Positions 35,558 to 44,876 of a stretch of DNA of 64,000 nucleotides are shown here, piece after piece. Where the stretch lies: positions 1-64,000 of the forward strand of contig CAYWMD010000024.1 of the NCBI GenBank assembly GCA_964458575.1, read 5' to 3'. Each line of letters opens with the position of its first letter. Position 1 is the stretch's first letter. Below the pieces are notes generated by a model that worked only from the letters and a program-made list of their open reading frames with translations, was not told where the DNA came from and did no database searches. The position numbers were made by a program, and so were the translations under genes. Origin of the DNA: CAYWMD01 sp964458575. Lineage in GTDB: Bacteria; Verrucomicrobiota; Verrucomicrobiia; Limisphaerales; JADLHS01.

Positions 35558-37315
35558 TTACTCGGCCAGGGTTCCGGTTTGCCGCAACAGAAACACTGCC
35601 AGAAACTCCGCCGCCTGCCGGAGCTCCTCAACGGAGATTTGCTCCGCATCCGAGTGCGCGAACGCCAGTTGGCCCGGGCCGGACGTCAAGACTTCCATCT
35701 CCGGATACTCCGTGGCGAACAACCGTGCATCGCACGATACCGTCCAACCCCGCACCGGCTCATCCTGCCACAATCCGCAAGCCTTGGCCGCTGCGATCGC
35801 GTTGCGCATGGAGGGCGAATCCGGGTTGCCGTCGAACGCCACATTGTGCAGTTTTTCGTACGCGACGGTGACGACATCTTCACCACGCTCGACGCAACCG
35901 ACCCGTCGCAAATAATTCTCCGCCCCCCGTTGCGCCGCACCGCGCATACGATCCATGACCTCGACAATGTCGTGCGTAGGAACAAAACCCTGTCCACCTT
36001 CGAGAATCAAAACGTCGCCTTCCGCTCCGCCGGCCAGTTCAAACCGCACCTTCCCGCCGGCTCTTTCAATCCGCGACTTGGAGTAAAACAGACTGCGAAC
36101 TAGATGCGCCATCTTGGTGATCGCCCCGTCACGCTCCCGAATCGAACCCATGTGACCGGTCGCGCCATGGACATCAACCTTGAAACTGTTCCCAACCCGT
36201 TTGAAGTCGTAATGACGCGCGACCATCTTTTTGCTGGTTGCCGGATCAATCACCTTTGTCTTATCGCCGTAAAGGCCAACGTAACCTGCCAGGCCGGCCT
36301 CCAGACAATCACGCACCAGCGACTCCGTCTTCGCGTCCGGTTTGCGCCCGAATCGGATCAAGAAACCCGCTTTGCCGCAAATCCGGCTGGGATGTTCACC
36401 AAACGGACCAATGATGCCATGACAGGTTTGGACCGGCCGCTGCGGAAACAGCTCGTGCCGGCTTTCCGCCCGAATCGCGGCGCCTTCTTTTTCCATCTCC
36501 TCGTTGACAAAGGCGAACATCTCAAACAACGACGCGCCCTCCACCCGTTTGAGGCCGGCGCGATACCACGCGGCGCCACGGTTGGCAGGGTAGATTTTCA
36601 TCCCGGCGCACTCCATCACCAGGACGCTGTCGTATAGCTTCTTCAGTTCGCGATCCATGGCGAGCGACAACGAACCGTTACCGCCCGTCTCCTCCTCGAT
36701 CACAAACATCGCCACAACGTTCCGGTTCCAGGCCAATCCGGCTGCGGGCACAACCTCGGCCAACACCTTCAGCGCAGCGACGATGCTGATGAGCGGCCCT
36801 TTGTCATCGCACGCGCCGCGGCCGAGGATGATGTCTTGCTTGACGTGCGGCGGAAAATAGGGCGCGACCACGTCCACGTGCGCGTTGACGGCGACCGACT
36901 GACCGAGCTTCGCCTTTTGCTGGCCGGGAATGATGAAAAGCAGATTGCTTCGTCCCTGGTAAGTTTCCTCCGGGGTAAGCCCCTCCGGCCGCTGCGGCGT
37001 CTTGGTAAAATGGAGCAACGAATAATGCTGGTGGTCCTTGATTCCCGGATTTACCGGCCGCCGTTCGGTGCGCACTCCGGGAAACCCAAAGCCTGCCAGT
37101 TCGCCCTCCAGAATCCGAAAGCAATCCGCCTCCGCTCGGCGCATGACCGAGACATCCGGATCGGGCGTGGTGTTGATCGCGCAAAGTTTGACCAGCAAAT
37201 TCTTGAGATAACGCTCAAATGCGGCTGTGCGCGTCCGGGCACGAATGGCTTTGAGCACCGGATTACGCCCGGGAATGGACGACTTCGATCTGGCAATGGC
37301 GCGGGCCTGTCTCAC
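35558..37315 (-). CDS. M20 family metallopeptidase
   Basis: A protein of 585 residues starting at GTG (37315). The metal-ligand motifs of M20 amidohydrolases are present in order: AVNAHVDVVAPYF (His and Asp), GRGACDDKGPL (bridging Asp), FVIEEETGGNGS (catalytic Glu pair), a DAR motif near 545 and FAHSDAEQISVEEL near the end (last His). A dimerisation domain of about 120 residues lies between. It likely hydrolyses a dipeptide or N-acyl amino acid in the cytoplasm. At 585 residues it is longer than typical members (about 400-480), mainly through an N-terminal extension and an insert before the first His motif. Confidence 0.83.
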   Translation of the reverse strand: MRQARAIARSKSSIPGRNPVLKAIRARTRTAAFERYLKNLLVKLCAINTTPDPDVSVMRRAEADCFRILEGELAGFGFPGVRTERRPVNPGIKDHQHYSLLHFTKTPQRPEGLTPEETYQGRSNLLFIIPGQQKAKLGQSVAVNAHVDVVAPYFPPHVKQDIILGRGACDDKGPLISIVAALKVLAEVVPAAGLAWNRNVVAMFVIEEETGGNGSLSLAMDRELKKLYDSVLVMECAGMKIYPANRGAAWYRAGLKRVEGASLFEMFAFVNEEMEKEGAAIRAESRHELFPQRPVQTCHGIIGPFGEHPSRICGKAGFLIRFGRKPDAKTESLVRDCLEAGLAGYVGLYGDKTKVIDPATSKKMVARHYDFKRVGNSFKVDVHGATGHMGSIRERDGAITKMAHLVRSLFYSKSRIERAGGKVRFELAGGAEGDVLILEGGQGFVPTHDIVEVMDRMRGAAQRGAENYLRRVGCVERGEDVVTVAYEKLHNVAFDGNPDSPSMRNAIAAAKACGLWQDEPVRGWTVSCDARLFATEYPEMEVLTSGPGQLAFAHSDAEQISVEELRQAAEFLAVFLLRQTGTLAE

Positions 37316-37451
37316 GTTGGTGTGTGGGTTTGCGTTCGACGCATGGTGCGGATGTTTACGCGACCGTCACGCACGGAAGAAACTAGCAAGCAGCCTCCGG
37401 CTGTCAAGAAATCTGCCGGGAGAATCGTTTCCATCCTGCTCCGTACGGAAC

Positions 37452-38417
37452 TCAACGCGTCCGCGCCCGGTATAAACGATTCAAGACCCATCGTTGGAGC
37501 GCGCGCGGAAGAATTTTCTTTCCCGTCAGCTCCGCGTTCCGCCAGAGCAGCCGACGCAGGTAAGAGAATGTGACGAAGGAGCGATATTCCGGATGGCTCA
37601 AGAGGATTCGGAACATTGGGGTTGCGAACAAGGAAAGCACGCCGCTGTCACAGATTCTTGGCTTCACGTCAGCGCACGCGGCCGAGTTCAACAGTTCGAG
37701 CAGTTTGAGCAGGACCGCGCGATGTTCCGGCCCTTTGTGGCCGGATGAGTAGAACGATTTGCTGTAGATGTTGAAGGAGGAAAGCACTTCCGGCACGAAA
37801 CAGATTCCGTAGCGGAACGCGGGCACCATGGCCGCATACCAGTCGCAATGCCAGCGAAGTTCGGCATCGAACAAACCAATTTCCAGCAGCGTGTCTTTGC
37901 GCATGACGGTGCTGGTGGTGCCGATGAGAAGCTTCCCGCTCTTTCCCAACCGCACCAATTCGTCCGGCGAGAGATAACAAGGTCGGTCGGACATGCCCGC
38001 GCCCATGTGCCACGTCAAACCGGAGTCCACGTAGCGCCACTCGCAAATCGTGCAGGAAAGCGCAGCTTGCGGATGTTTGGCGAGAACCTTCAGCGATTGC
38101 TCCAACAAACCCGGAAGAATCTGGTCATCCGCCGCCGTGGGGAAAACGTAGTCGCCGCGAGCCAATCTGATCGCGCGGTTCAGGGTGTAAACGATGCCCT
38201 GGTTTTTTTCGTTCCGATGGATTTGCAGCGTGGGGTGTTGCCGCGCGAATTCGGTCAGCACCTCCCAACTGTTGTCCGTGGAGCCGTCGTCAACAACGAT
38301 GACTTCGAGCGGGGCGACGGACTGTCCGAGGATGGCCTTGAGTGCCACCGGCAAATGTGCCGCGTGGTTGTAGTTCGGCACAATGACGGACAAACGTGGC
38401 CATTCGATTGTCTCCAT
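37452..38417 (-). CDS. Family 2 glycosyltransferase (paralogue of the 51.1 kb gene)
   Basis: A protein of 321 residues from ATG with LSVIVPNYNHAAHLP, VVDDGSTDNSWEVL and FPTAADDQILPG motifs of GT2 enzymes. Downstream, EWRYVDSG...SDRPCYLSPDELVRLGK and CFVPEVLSSFNIYSKSFY align residue for residue with the glycosyltransferase at 51098-52051 on the opposite strand. The two paralogues bracket the sugar-modification block. It ends the minus-strand run that begins at 50871. Donor sugar unknown. Confidence 0.87.
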   Translation of the reverse strand: METIEWPRLSVIVPNYNHAAHLPVALKAILGQSVAPLEVIVVDDGSTDNSWEVLTEFARQHPTLQIHRNEKNQGIVYTLNRAIRLARGDYVFPTAADDQILPGLLEQSLKVLAKHPQAALSCTICEWRYVDSGLTWHMGAGMSDRPCYLSPDELVRLGKSGKLLIGTTSTVMRKDTLLEIGLFDAELRWHCDWYAAMVPAFRYGICFVPEVLSSFNIYSKSFYSSGHKGPEHRAVLLKLLELLNSAACADVKPRICDSGVLSLFATPMFRILLSHPEYRSFVTFSYLRRLLWRNAELTGKKILPRALQRWVLNRLYRARTR

Positions 38418-38423
38418 CGGAAG

Positions 38424-39671
38424 TCAAACCACCCGCAGTTCCGGTATGGGCACAATGAAGTGCCCGCCCTGGTCCAGGTATTTCTGGTTGCGCTTGATGA
38501 TCATGTCGGCGAACCGCCACGCGAGAATGATGACATAATCCGGTTTCTGGTCGGTCAGGACCTGGGAGGCCACGATCGGAATGTGATGACCGGGACTGTA
38601 ACGGTTTTGGCGAATCGGATTGTCATCAATGATGAACTTCATGATGTCGCCGAGCTCAAAATGATAGGTTAGCACCGTCCCGGTGGCTGACGCACCGTAA
38701 CCACCGATGGTTTTGCCCTGGGACTTAAGTTTCTTGAGCAACTCCAGCAACGACTGTTTCGCTTTCTCAATCCGCGCTTCCCAAGCCCGGAAGGTTTTCA
38801 GCTCATGCAAACCGAATTGCTCCTCCTCCTTCAACAACTGTTGCACTGAAGGCGATTCCGGCCGTGGGCCGCCGATCAGCTGCGAGAAGCAACGCAGCGT
38901 TCCACCCTTGCTGGGCGTGTGATCAATCGCAAACAGATGCAGGCCGTGGGCACGGAGAAATTTTTGCAGTGGCTTGACCGAGTGATGGTCCAGATGTTCA
39001 TGGTAGATAAAATCGAAGACCATGTTGGTCATCATGTCCTTCAGGTAGGAAACCTCGCAGATGAACACGCCATCCGGCGCGAGCAGACTGGCAATACCGT
39101 CGGTCATGTCTCCAATGAAATCGGAATGGGCATAAACGTTATTGGCCGTGATGACCGTCATCGGGCCGCGCTCCTTACGTATTGCTACGGCGGTCTGGCT
39201 GTTAAAAAATTGCGGCAGCGTCTCAATGCCGGAAGCCGTGGCAGCTTTCGCGATGTCCTGCGCGGGATCAACGCCCAGGACTTTCATCCCGTTCTTCTTG
39301 AAAGCCGAAAGCAACGTTCCGTCGTTGCTGCCGATGTCCATCACTTTCGAACCGGGCGCGAGTTTCAACTTCTCGCAGACGTTGTTGGCGTAATCGCGGA
39401 AGTATTCAACCAACCCCGGCGAACTGGAAGTCGTGTAGATGTAGGAGCCGAAAAGCAGCTTCGGCGAAACCACGTCGAGCAACTGCGCGTGGCCGCAAGC
39501 GTGGCACAGATAAAGATCCATCGGAAACAACTCCTGTTCTTCCTTGAGCCGGTCGGCGGTGATGTAGGCATCCACCGGCGGCGAGGCGGCAAGCTTCAGA
39601 ACGAGTTCCACTTTGGGACTTTCGCACAGCCGGCAGGTGTTGCGATGGTAACACTGTTTTTCCATGGTCAT
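38424..39671 (-). CDS. Sugar C-methyltransferase with N-terminal zinc-binding domain
   Basis: A protein of 415 residues. Residues 13-70 carry CRLCES and CHACGH, the zinc-binding domain of NDP-sugar C-methyltransferases such as TylCIII and NovU; residues about 100-200 hold the SAM domain (VMDIGSNDGTLLSAF); and the C-terminal domain (IGGYGASATGTVLTYHF) is the matching third domain. The FIYHEHLDHHS motif is highly conserved in this group and includes likely catalytic His/Glu residues. Known relatives add a methyl branch to keto-deoxysugars. It ends 6 bases before the glycosyltransferase gene, which supports an operon. Confidence 0.9.
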   Translation of the reverse strand: MTMEKQCYHRNTCRLCESPKVELVLKLAASPPVDAYITADRLKEEQELFPMDLYLCHACGHAQLLDVVSPKLLFGSYIYTTSSSPGLVEYFRDYANNVCEKLKLAPGSKVMDIGSNDGTLLSAFKKNGMKVLGVDPAQDIAKAATASGIETLPQFFNSQTAVAIRKERGPMTVITANNVYAHSDFIGDMTDGIASLLAPDGVFICEVSYLKDMMTNMVFDFIYHEHLDHHSVKPLQKFLRAHGLHLFAIDHTPSKGGTLRCFSQLIGGPRPESPSVQQLLKEEEQFGLHELKTFRAWEARIEKAKQSLLELLKKLKSQGKTIGGYGASATGTVLTYHFELGDIMKFIIDDNPIRQNRYSPGHHIPIVASQVLTDQKPDYVIILAWRFADMIIKRNQKYLDQGGHFIVPIPELRVV

Positions 39672-39706
39672 TTCGGGTTTGAGTTTGGCAAAAGCGTTCT
39701 TTGATT

Positions 39707-40444
39707 CTATGCACCGGTGATTTCGCGCACGAGCGCTTCCTGAAACATGAGCGTCATCCCGCCGTCCACGACGATGTCCTGGCCGGTCACGAAGCTGGCC
39801 TTGCGGCTGCCCAGGAATTCCACGACTTGCACCACTTCCTCAGCGGTGCCCATCCGGCCCAGCGGGATCATTTTTAAATACAGGTTGTGGAGGTCTTTGT
39901 TCTTCAGGAAAAATTCCTTCGACTCTTCCTTCAAAAAGGTTCCGGGCGAAACGCTGTTGACGCGAATGTTACGCGGGCCGAGCGCAATCGCGTAATAACG
40001 CACCATCTGGTTCAAGCCGGCTTTGCCAACGTGATAGCTCAGGGGCAAATGCTTTGAAATGAATTTCGCATTGATGGAACTGACGATCACGATCGAGCCG
40101 TCGCGCCAGTTGTGTTCATTAACCAGCAATTCGATGATGCGCTTGGTGGCGGTAAGGCTGGTTTCAATTTCACCGGCCCAATCGTCGCCCTGGCCGCGAA
40201 AGCGCTGGAAGAAAAGCAAGGTGTTCAGGCCGCCGGCTTCCTGCCAGATTTCCTGGAGCGCGCGGCGGATCGCTTCCGCGTCGAGAATGTCGGCCGCCCA
40301 GTAGCGGACGTTGGACTGATCGGACGTCGCGGGCGGTCGCCGGGCGATGACGGACACCTTGTGACCTGCCGACTGATAGTGGCGCACCGCGGCGCGACCG
40401 GCACCTTTGGTGCCCCCAACAATCAGCACATGCTCTTTGGTCAC
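39707..40444 (-). CDS. Short-chain dehydrogenase/reductase
   Basis: A protein of 245 residues starting at GTG (40444). NAD(P)-binding motif VGGTKGAGRAAV (TGxxxGxG variant), catalytic Ser in IVIVSSINAKF, and YHVGK for the Tyr-Lys pair. The segment AIALGPRNIRVNSVSPG and the C-terminal FVTGQDIVVDGGM are typical of classical SDRs. It probably reduces or oxidises a sugar keto group made by its neighbours. It lies 35 bases upstream of the C-methyltransferase gene. Confidence 0.88.
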   Translation of the reverse strand: MTKEHVLIVGGTKGAGRAAVRHYQSAGHKVSVIARRPPATSDQSNVRYWAADILDAEAIRRALQEIWQEAGGLNTLLFFQRFRGQGDDWAGEIETSLTATKRIIELLVNEHNWRDGSIVIVSSINAKFISKHLPLSYHVGKAGLNQMVRYYAIALGPRNIRVNSVSPGTFLKEESKEFFLKNKDLHNLYLKMIPLGRMGTAEEVVQVVEFLGSRKASFVTGQDIVVDGGMTLMFQEALVREITGA

Positions 40445-40469
40445 GGAATCAAGAAGAGGACGTGGGCGG

Positions 40470-41525
40470 TTAACGCTTTACCGCGGCATCGCCAGCGGCA
40501 CGCAGGCGATCCATGAATTTGGCCACACCGGCAGTGTCGGATTCGGGCACGGCCCACGGCGCCCAAACGGTGTCCGAGCGCACAAACGGCCCGGGCGTGG
40601 CCTCGTGGATGACGAGCTTGTCCGTCCGCATGATCATCGAGTGATAGGCATTGGCCGGGACGCGGCAATAAAACTGGCGACCCGAGTTGTAATCGCCCAG
40701 CGGAATGACGCCGGTGATATTCTTCCCCGACTCATCGAAAAAAATGAAGTCCGCCTCGCCTTCGAGGATGTGCAGCGACTCGTCCTTGCCCAAATGCTTG
40801 TTCGGCACCACATAGGTCATGCTGGTGTAAACCACGAACATCTCATGCAAGGTGTTTTGAATGTGTGTGTGCGCGCAAAGCCGGGTCCGTTTGCGACGCG
40901 TCGAACCGACCTTGCCCTTCAGAAAATCAATTTCCTTCGGACCCACGCTGACGATGGGTTCGTCCGCCACGTAAACTTCTTCACCTTCCTGTTTCATTTT
41001 CAGGAGCGGACGTTCCTTGCGAGGGAGCTTGGACACGCGCTCTTTGTAGGCCTTGCTTCCCGCGATATCGTTCTCCTCCGGCGCCCAAGGCATGAACGCC
41101 GTGTCTTCGCGCCGGAACGGGCCGGGCGTCGTTTCATGGATCGCCACGTCGCCGGACCGGATGTAGAGGCCGTGGTGGGTGTTCTCGTTGATGCGACAGT
41201 AAAACTGGCGGCCGGACGAATACGTCCCCAGCGCCACCGTGTCGCGGACGTTACCCTTCGCGTCGAAAAAAATGTAGTCCGCGTCGCCTTCCAACATGTG
41301 CAAGGATTCGTCCTTGCCCAAGTGGTAGCTGGGACGAACGTAGTTGTCCCCGGTGAACACGATGAACATCTCGTGCATCCGGTCGTCGTTCGTCTTGTGC
41401 GCACACAGGCGCAGGCGACCGCGCGGTGTGTCTTTGACCTCGGTGCGCAGGCGTTGGATGTGCGATTTACCCACGCTCGGGTACTCTTGCTCCGTCACGT
41501 ACACCTCTTTGGTGACGAACTTCAT
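40470..41525 (-). CDS. Tandem WbuC-like cupin protein
   Basis: A protein of 351 residues from the ATG at 41525; the frame stays open further upstream but that part overlaps the preceding methyltransferase gene. It consists of two copies of a WbuC-type cupin: copy 1 has RLRLCAH, MHEMFIVF, LHMLEGDADYIFFD and RQFYCRI...HHGLYIRSG...IHETTPGPF; copy 2 repeats these as TRLCAH, LHEMFVVY, LHILEGEADFIFFD and RQFYCRV...YHSMIMRTD...IHEATPGPF. WbuC occurs in O-antigen clusters, usually as a single-cupin protein of about half this length, and its reaction is not established. The duplication suggests an intramolecular version of a dimer. Confidence 0.83.
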   Translation of the reverse strand: MKFVTKEVYVTEQEYPSVGKSHIQRLRTEVKDTPRGRLRLCAHKTNDDRMHEMFIVFTGDNYVRPSYHLGKDESLHMLEGDADYIFFDAKGNVRDTVALGTYSSGRQFYCRINENTHHGLYIRSGDVAIHETTPGPFRREDTAFMPWAPEENDIAGSKAYKERVSKLPRKERPLLKMKQEGEEVYVADEPIVSVGPKEIDFLKGKVGSTRRKRTRLCAHTHIQNTLHEMFVVYTSMTYVVPNKHLGKDESLHILEGEADFIFFDESGKNITGVIPLGDYNSGRQFYCRVPANAYHSMIMRTDKLVIHEATPGPFVRSDTVWAPWAVPESDTAGVAKFMDRLRAAGDAAVKR

Positions 41526-41623
41526 GTTGAGATTGTCAGTGGTATTCAAGGTGGAATCAGGCTGCCGACCGCCGCCGGATGTGTCAAGGTTGGAGCCCGA
41601 AGGTTGGAGCCCAAAGGCGTGCA

Positions 41624-42298
41624 TTACTTTTTCCCACAGCAGAGGGCAAAAAGGTAGTGGGACATCTTGTGAAAACCAGTGTGCAACACCTCGTCGTTCA
41701 TCCCGAAGATGAAAACGTTTTGAAAATGGCGCGACATCAATTCCTTCAAGCCGGGACCGGTCTTGCAATTGACATGGCCGGCTTTGCTGCCGGGTGAGGC
41801 ATAGGCCTGCGATTCCAGTGAAGGCGTGCCAATGAGGCACACGCCATTCGGCAGCAATGACGCTGCCATGTTCCCAATGAACCTGTCTTCGTCCGCCTGC
41901 TGGATGTGCTCGACCACGTCCACCGCATACGCCCCATCGAATTTCTGCGGCATCGGGCCGTTGAGCATGTCATGCACGACGCACTCAAAAGGCCACGCCG
42001 GATCCATGCGGCGGTTCACGTCTTCGACAAACACCGGGTCAAAGTCTGTGGCCGTAAGCGCCTTGACTTCCTGCCGAACGACGCGGGTGCCGAAAGCGTC
42101 GGCGCACCCGACTTCGAGAACGTGGTTTAATCCGCTGAACATCTTTGCGACAAATTTGTAGCGGGCCAGAACGAACAGCAGACGTTTCGGATCGTCGTGC
42201 CAGACTGAGTTGCTCATCAGCCCCAACGTCGTGAGGCCGGATTTCTGAGCGTTTTCGATGCAGTATTGATATTGCGGTTCCTTGGTGCGTGGATTCAT
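41624..42298 (-). CDS. SAM-dependent methyltransferase
   Basis: A protein of 224 residues starting at ATG. The SAM-binding region is NHVLEVGCADAFGTRVV, followed by ALTATDFDPVFVEDVN and FDGAYAVDVVEHIQQADED, motifs I to III of class I methyltransferases. GVCLIGTPSLESQAYASPGSK near 150 is typical of Methyltransf_23-type proteins in glycan clusters. It lies 98 bases before the WbuC-like gene. Acceptor unknown. Confidence 0.8.
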   Translation of the reverse strand: MNPRTKEPQYQYCIENAQKSGLTTLGLMSNSVWHDDPKRLLFVLARYKFVAKMFSGLNHVLEVGCADAFGTRVVRQEVKALTATDFDPVFVEDVNRRMDPAWPFECVVHDMLNGPMPQKFDGAYAVDVVEHIQQADEDRFIGNMAASLLPNGVCLIGTPSLESQAYASPGSKAGHVNCKTGPGLKELMSRHFQNVFIFGMNDEVLHTGFHKMSHYLFALCCGKK

Positions 42299-42407
42299 GC
42301 GCGGTTGGAGGTCAAAGCTTGATTCATTTCACTGGAAAATTATCGGATTGGCACCGGGAGGGTCAACGTCTTACTCCCGAGATTCGGGTCACTTTCTGGC
42401 GTCCCCG

Positions 42408-43112
42408 TTATTGTTTGACCACCAGGCACTGGGTCTTCCACAACTCGATCACGGATTCAGGTTTGCCGGTGAAAAACTCATCGAACGCCTGCTTCACCCC
42501 GGGACAGCCCAGATTGCGGTAATCGTGTGAAAGGATCACCGCGCCTTTGACCATGCGCGGATAGAAAAACTCCAACCCCGCCTTCGTGGATTCATAGATA
42601 TCCACGTCCAGGTGCACCATGCTGAACCGGATCGGCGTCCTGGCCAGATCCTGCGCCGAGTCGGGAAAAAACCCCGGATGAAAATGAATTCCGGTGAATC
42701 CACTCAAGTATCGTCTCACCGCTTCCAGTGACGTGTCATCAAAATCGCTGGCCTTGTGCCGATCCACCTCGGCGCGCACTTCGGGGAGCCCCGTGAACGT
42801 GTCGAAGAGGTGGAGTGACTTTTGGCCCTTAAGCGACGCGATCAATTTGGCCGTGCCGCCACGATACACACCGACCTCGGCAATTTCGCCCTCCAACTTC
42901 TGCGTCAGCTGTACCAGTTGGTAGAGATTGAAAAAATCTTCCAACGACTGGACCGTGGCATCGTCACGGAGACTTTCGGCGTACAATTTCCAGAATTTCG
43001 CATCATTCTCGATCGGATGATTGCGAATCATCTTGAGCCGACACAGCCACTGGGGATGGTTCTCTGCCAAGTTGCGAAACACCGCCTTGGCGAAGCAGTT
43101 CAAGAAGCTCAT
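42408..43112 (-). CDS. TylF/MycF family O-methyltransferase
   Basis: A protein of 234 residues matching the macrocin O-methyltransferase family. It has IAEVGVYRGGTAKLIAS (SAM site), LHLFDTFTGLPE, FSMVHLDVDIYESTKAGLEFFYPR (metal-binding Asp residues) and GAVILSHDYRNLGCPGVKQAFDEFF. Family members methylate sugar hydroxyls using SAM and Mg2+. It lies 31 bases downstream of the alcohol dehydrogenase gene. With the other methyltransferases it points to a heavily methylated glycan. Confidence 0.88.
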   Translation of the reverse strand: MSFLNCFAKAVFRNLAENHPQWLCRLKMIRNHPIENDAKFWKLYAESLRDDATVQSLEDFFNLYQLVQLTQKLEGEIAEVGVYRGGTAKLIASLKGQKSLHLFDTFTGLPEVRAEVDRHKASDFDDTSLEAVRRYLSGFTGIHFHPGFFPDSAQDLARTPIRFSMVHLDVDIYESTKAGLEFFYPRMVKGAVILSHDYRNLGCPGVKQAFDEFFTGKPESVIELWKTQCLVVKQ

Positions 43113-43143
43113 GAGAAGGGACGCGCGACGGTCGGGCGACTGC

Positions 43144-44196
43144 TCAGCCAGCCGGTTGGTCCATCCACACCATACAGCGGCCGGCGACGCGGCCGTTTTT
43201 CAGGTCGCCAATCGCGTCGTTGATCTGGTCCAGTTTGTAGCGTTTGCTAACGAGGTCGCGGAAATCCAACCGGCCGGTCTGGCAGAGACGGACGAGCTTG
43301 GGGATGTCAATTTCCGGCCGGCAATCGCCGCCTTCGGAGCCGGTCAGCACCTTTTTGAAGTGCAATGGCAACGTGTAAAGACTCGGATGCCGCGCCGCCT
43401 TTGGGGGCACACCGACCAAAATGACGCGGCCTTGTGGCGCGGTCACTTCGTAGGCGGTTTCGATGACTTCAGTGACGCCGGTGTTTTCGATGGCGACATC
43501 CACGCCTTGTGGGCCGACGATCTTGCGAATCTCTTCGCGCAGATCGCCTTGGCGCGCGTTGAGCGTGTGGGTCGCGCCGAGTTTGCGGGCGAGTTCCAGT
43601 TTATGGTCGTGGAGGTCAATGCCGATGATCGGATACGCCGCCACCTTGGCCGCAAATTGGATGATGTTCAATCCCACCCCGCCCGTGCCGAACACCGCGA
43701 TGCTCTCGCCGATGCCTAGTTTGGAGTTGTTGTTGACAACGCCCAAAGCCGTCGTGACCGCACAGCCCAATAGCGCGCCCGATTCGGGATCGAAATCCGA
43801 CGGTACTTTCGTGACGCGGTTTTCGGAGAGGATGGAATATTCGCTGAAGGTGGTGACCCAGCCGGAATTCACGTCACCGAGCTTGGATTTGTATTTCGGG
43901 GTGGGCGCTTGCAGGCCCGCGCCTTTGCGCCAGTGACACACCACGCGGTCGCCCGGTTTGACGGAAGTCACACCTTCGCCGCATTCGACGACGGTCGCGG
44001 TGGCTTCGTGGCCAAGGAGGTGGGGCAGGAATTTGTCCGGACCTTTCGCGCCTTCGATCTCGTTGATCTGCGCGCCGCAAATGCCGCTGACCAGAATTTT
44101 CACCAGCACCTGGCCGAAGCGCAGGGGCGGCGATTCAATTTCCTCAATGACCAGCGGCTGCTTGAGTTCGACGAGAATGGCGGCCTTGAATTTCAT
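43144..44196 (-). CDS. Zinc-dependent alcohol dehydrogenase (MDR family)
   Basis: A protein of 350 residues; its ATG (44196) overlaps the stop of the preceding methyltransferase as TGATG, so translation is probably coupled. GHEATATVVECGEGV is the zinc-binding and structural motif, with GICGAQ in place of the common GICGTD. GTGGVGLNIIQFA is the NAD(P)-binding loop. Cysteines usual for the structural zinc lobe are not seen, since residues 95-115 read HWRKGAGLQAP. It probably oxidises or reduces a sugar or sugar phosphate made by the transketolase and kinase genes upstream. Confidence 0.87.
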   Translation of the reverse strand: MKFKAAILVELKQPLVIEEIESPPLRFGQVLVKILVSGICGAQINEIEGAKGPDKFLPHLLGHEATATVVECGEGVTSVKPGDRVVCHWRKGAGLQAPTPKYKSKLGDVNSGWVTTFSEYSILSENRVTKVPSDFDPESGALLGCAVTTALGVVNNNSKLGIGESIAVFGTGGVGLNIIQFAAKVAAYPIIGIDLHDHKLELARKLGATHTLNARQGDLREEIRKIVGPQGVDVAIENTGVTEVIETAYEVTAPQGRVILVGVPPKAARHPSLYTLPLHFKKVLTGSEGGDCRPEIDIPKLVRLCQTGRLDFRDLVSKRYKLDQINDAIGDLKNGRVAGRCMVWMDQPAG

Positions 44197-44858
44197 CAGA
44201 AGTAAATGAACTCGTAATCGCCCGTGTAGCCGAAGTGGTTGTAGAGCCAGATCCACGACGCGGTGTCGAGAATCGTCTCGGCGGTGAGCGCCCAGCACTC
44301 GAGGTTGAACATCTCCTGTTCGTTGCGAAAGCTCTCAAGCATCACGTAACCCTGCTTGCCGACCCGCTGGATTTCCGCGAGGGCAGTTTGCAGTTCGAAC
44401 AGTTTCAGGTTGTGCAGCGTCGCCAGCGAGATGACGAGGTCGAAATGTTTGTCGCCCCACGGGTAGCGATCCTGGGCGCGGTAGCGGAAGAGATTCGCCT
44501 TCAACTCCGGATGCACGGAAGCCAGACCGTGTTTGGAAATATCGAATCCCACCAGTTCGAGTCCAGGTTCGATCAACTGCATTTCATAAAGCAAAAACGC
44601 CTTGCCACAGCCGACATCCAGCACGCGCGAGCCGGCCTTGAGTCCGTAAAGGTCAATCATGGCCTGCGCCACGGGCTTCCAACGTCCAGCCAGATATTTG
44701 TAGCCGCCGTAACCGAAGCGCCGGTCGCCATCCCAATAGTCGGCCTCGTATTCCTTGGCTTTCAACATGCAGTTGACCTTGTCGTCCACCATGCGAGCGA
44801 GGCAATCGCGCTTGGTGGCCTTGTGCAGCGATGAAACGATGTTTAAGAGTCGGCCCAT
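44196..44858 (-). CDS. SAM-dependent methyltransferase
   Basis: A protein of 220 residues from ATG, starting 18 bases after the transketolase C-terminal subunit gene. RVLDVGCGKAFLLYEM is the SAM-binding motif; ELVGFDISKHGLAS and FDLVISLATLHNL are motifs II and post-I. The N-terminal YEADYWDGDRRFGYGGYKY segment is characteristic of a group found beside split transketolase genes in glycan clusters. Probably acts on a sugar intermediate; substrate unknown. Confidence 0.82.
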   Translation of the reverse strand: MGRLLNIVSSLHKATKRDCLARMVDDKVNCMLKAKEYEADYWDGDRRFGYGGYKYLAGRWKPVAQAMIDLYGLKAGSRVLDVGCGKAFLLYEMQLIEPGLELVGFDISKHGLASVHPELKANLFRYRAQDRYPWGDKHFDLVISLATLHNLKLFELQTALAEIQRVGKQGYVMLESFRNEQEMFNLECWALTAETILDTASWIWLYNHFGYTGDYEFIYF

Positions 44859-44876
44859 AATTTTCTTTTCGTAACG

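Noticed and set aside
40470..41840. Longer version of the double-cupin gene starting at 41840
   Set aside because: The extra residues lack family similarity and overlap the methyltransferase gene at 41624-42298; the ATG at 41525 fits the cupin start.
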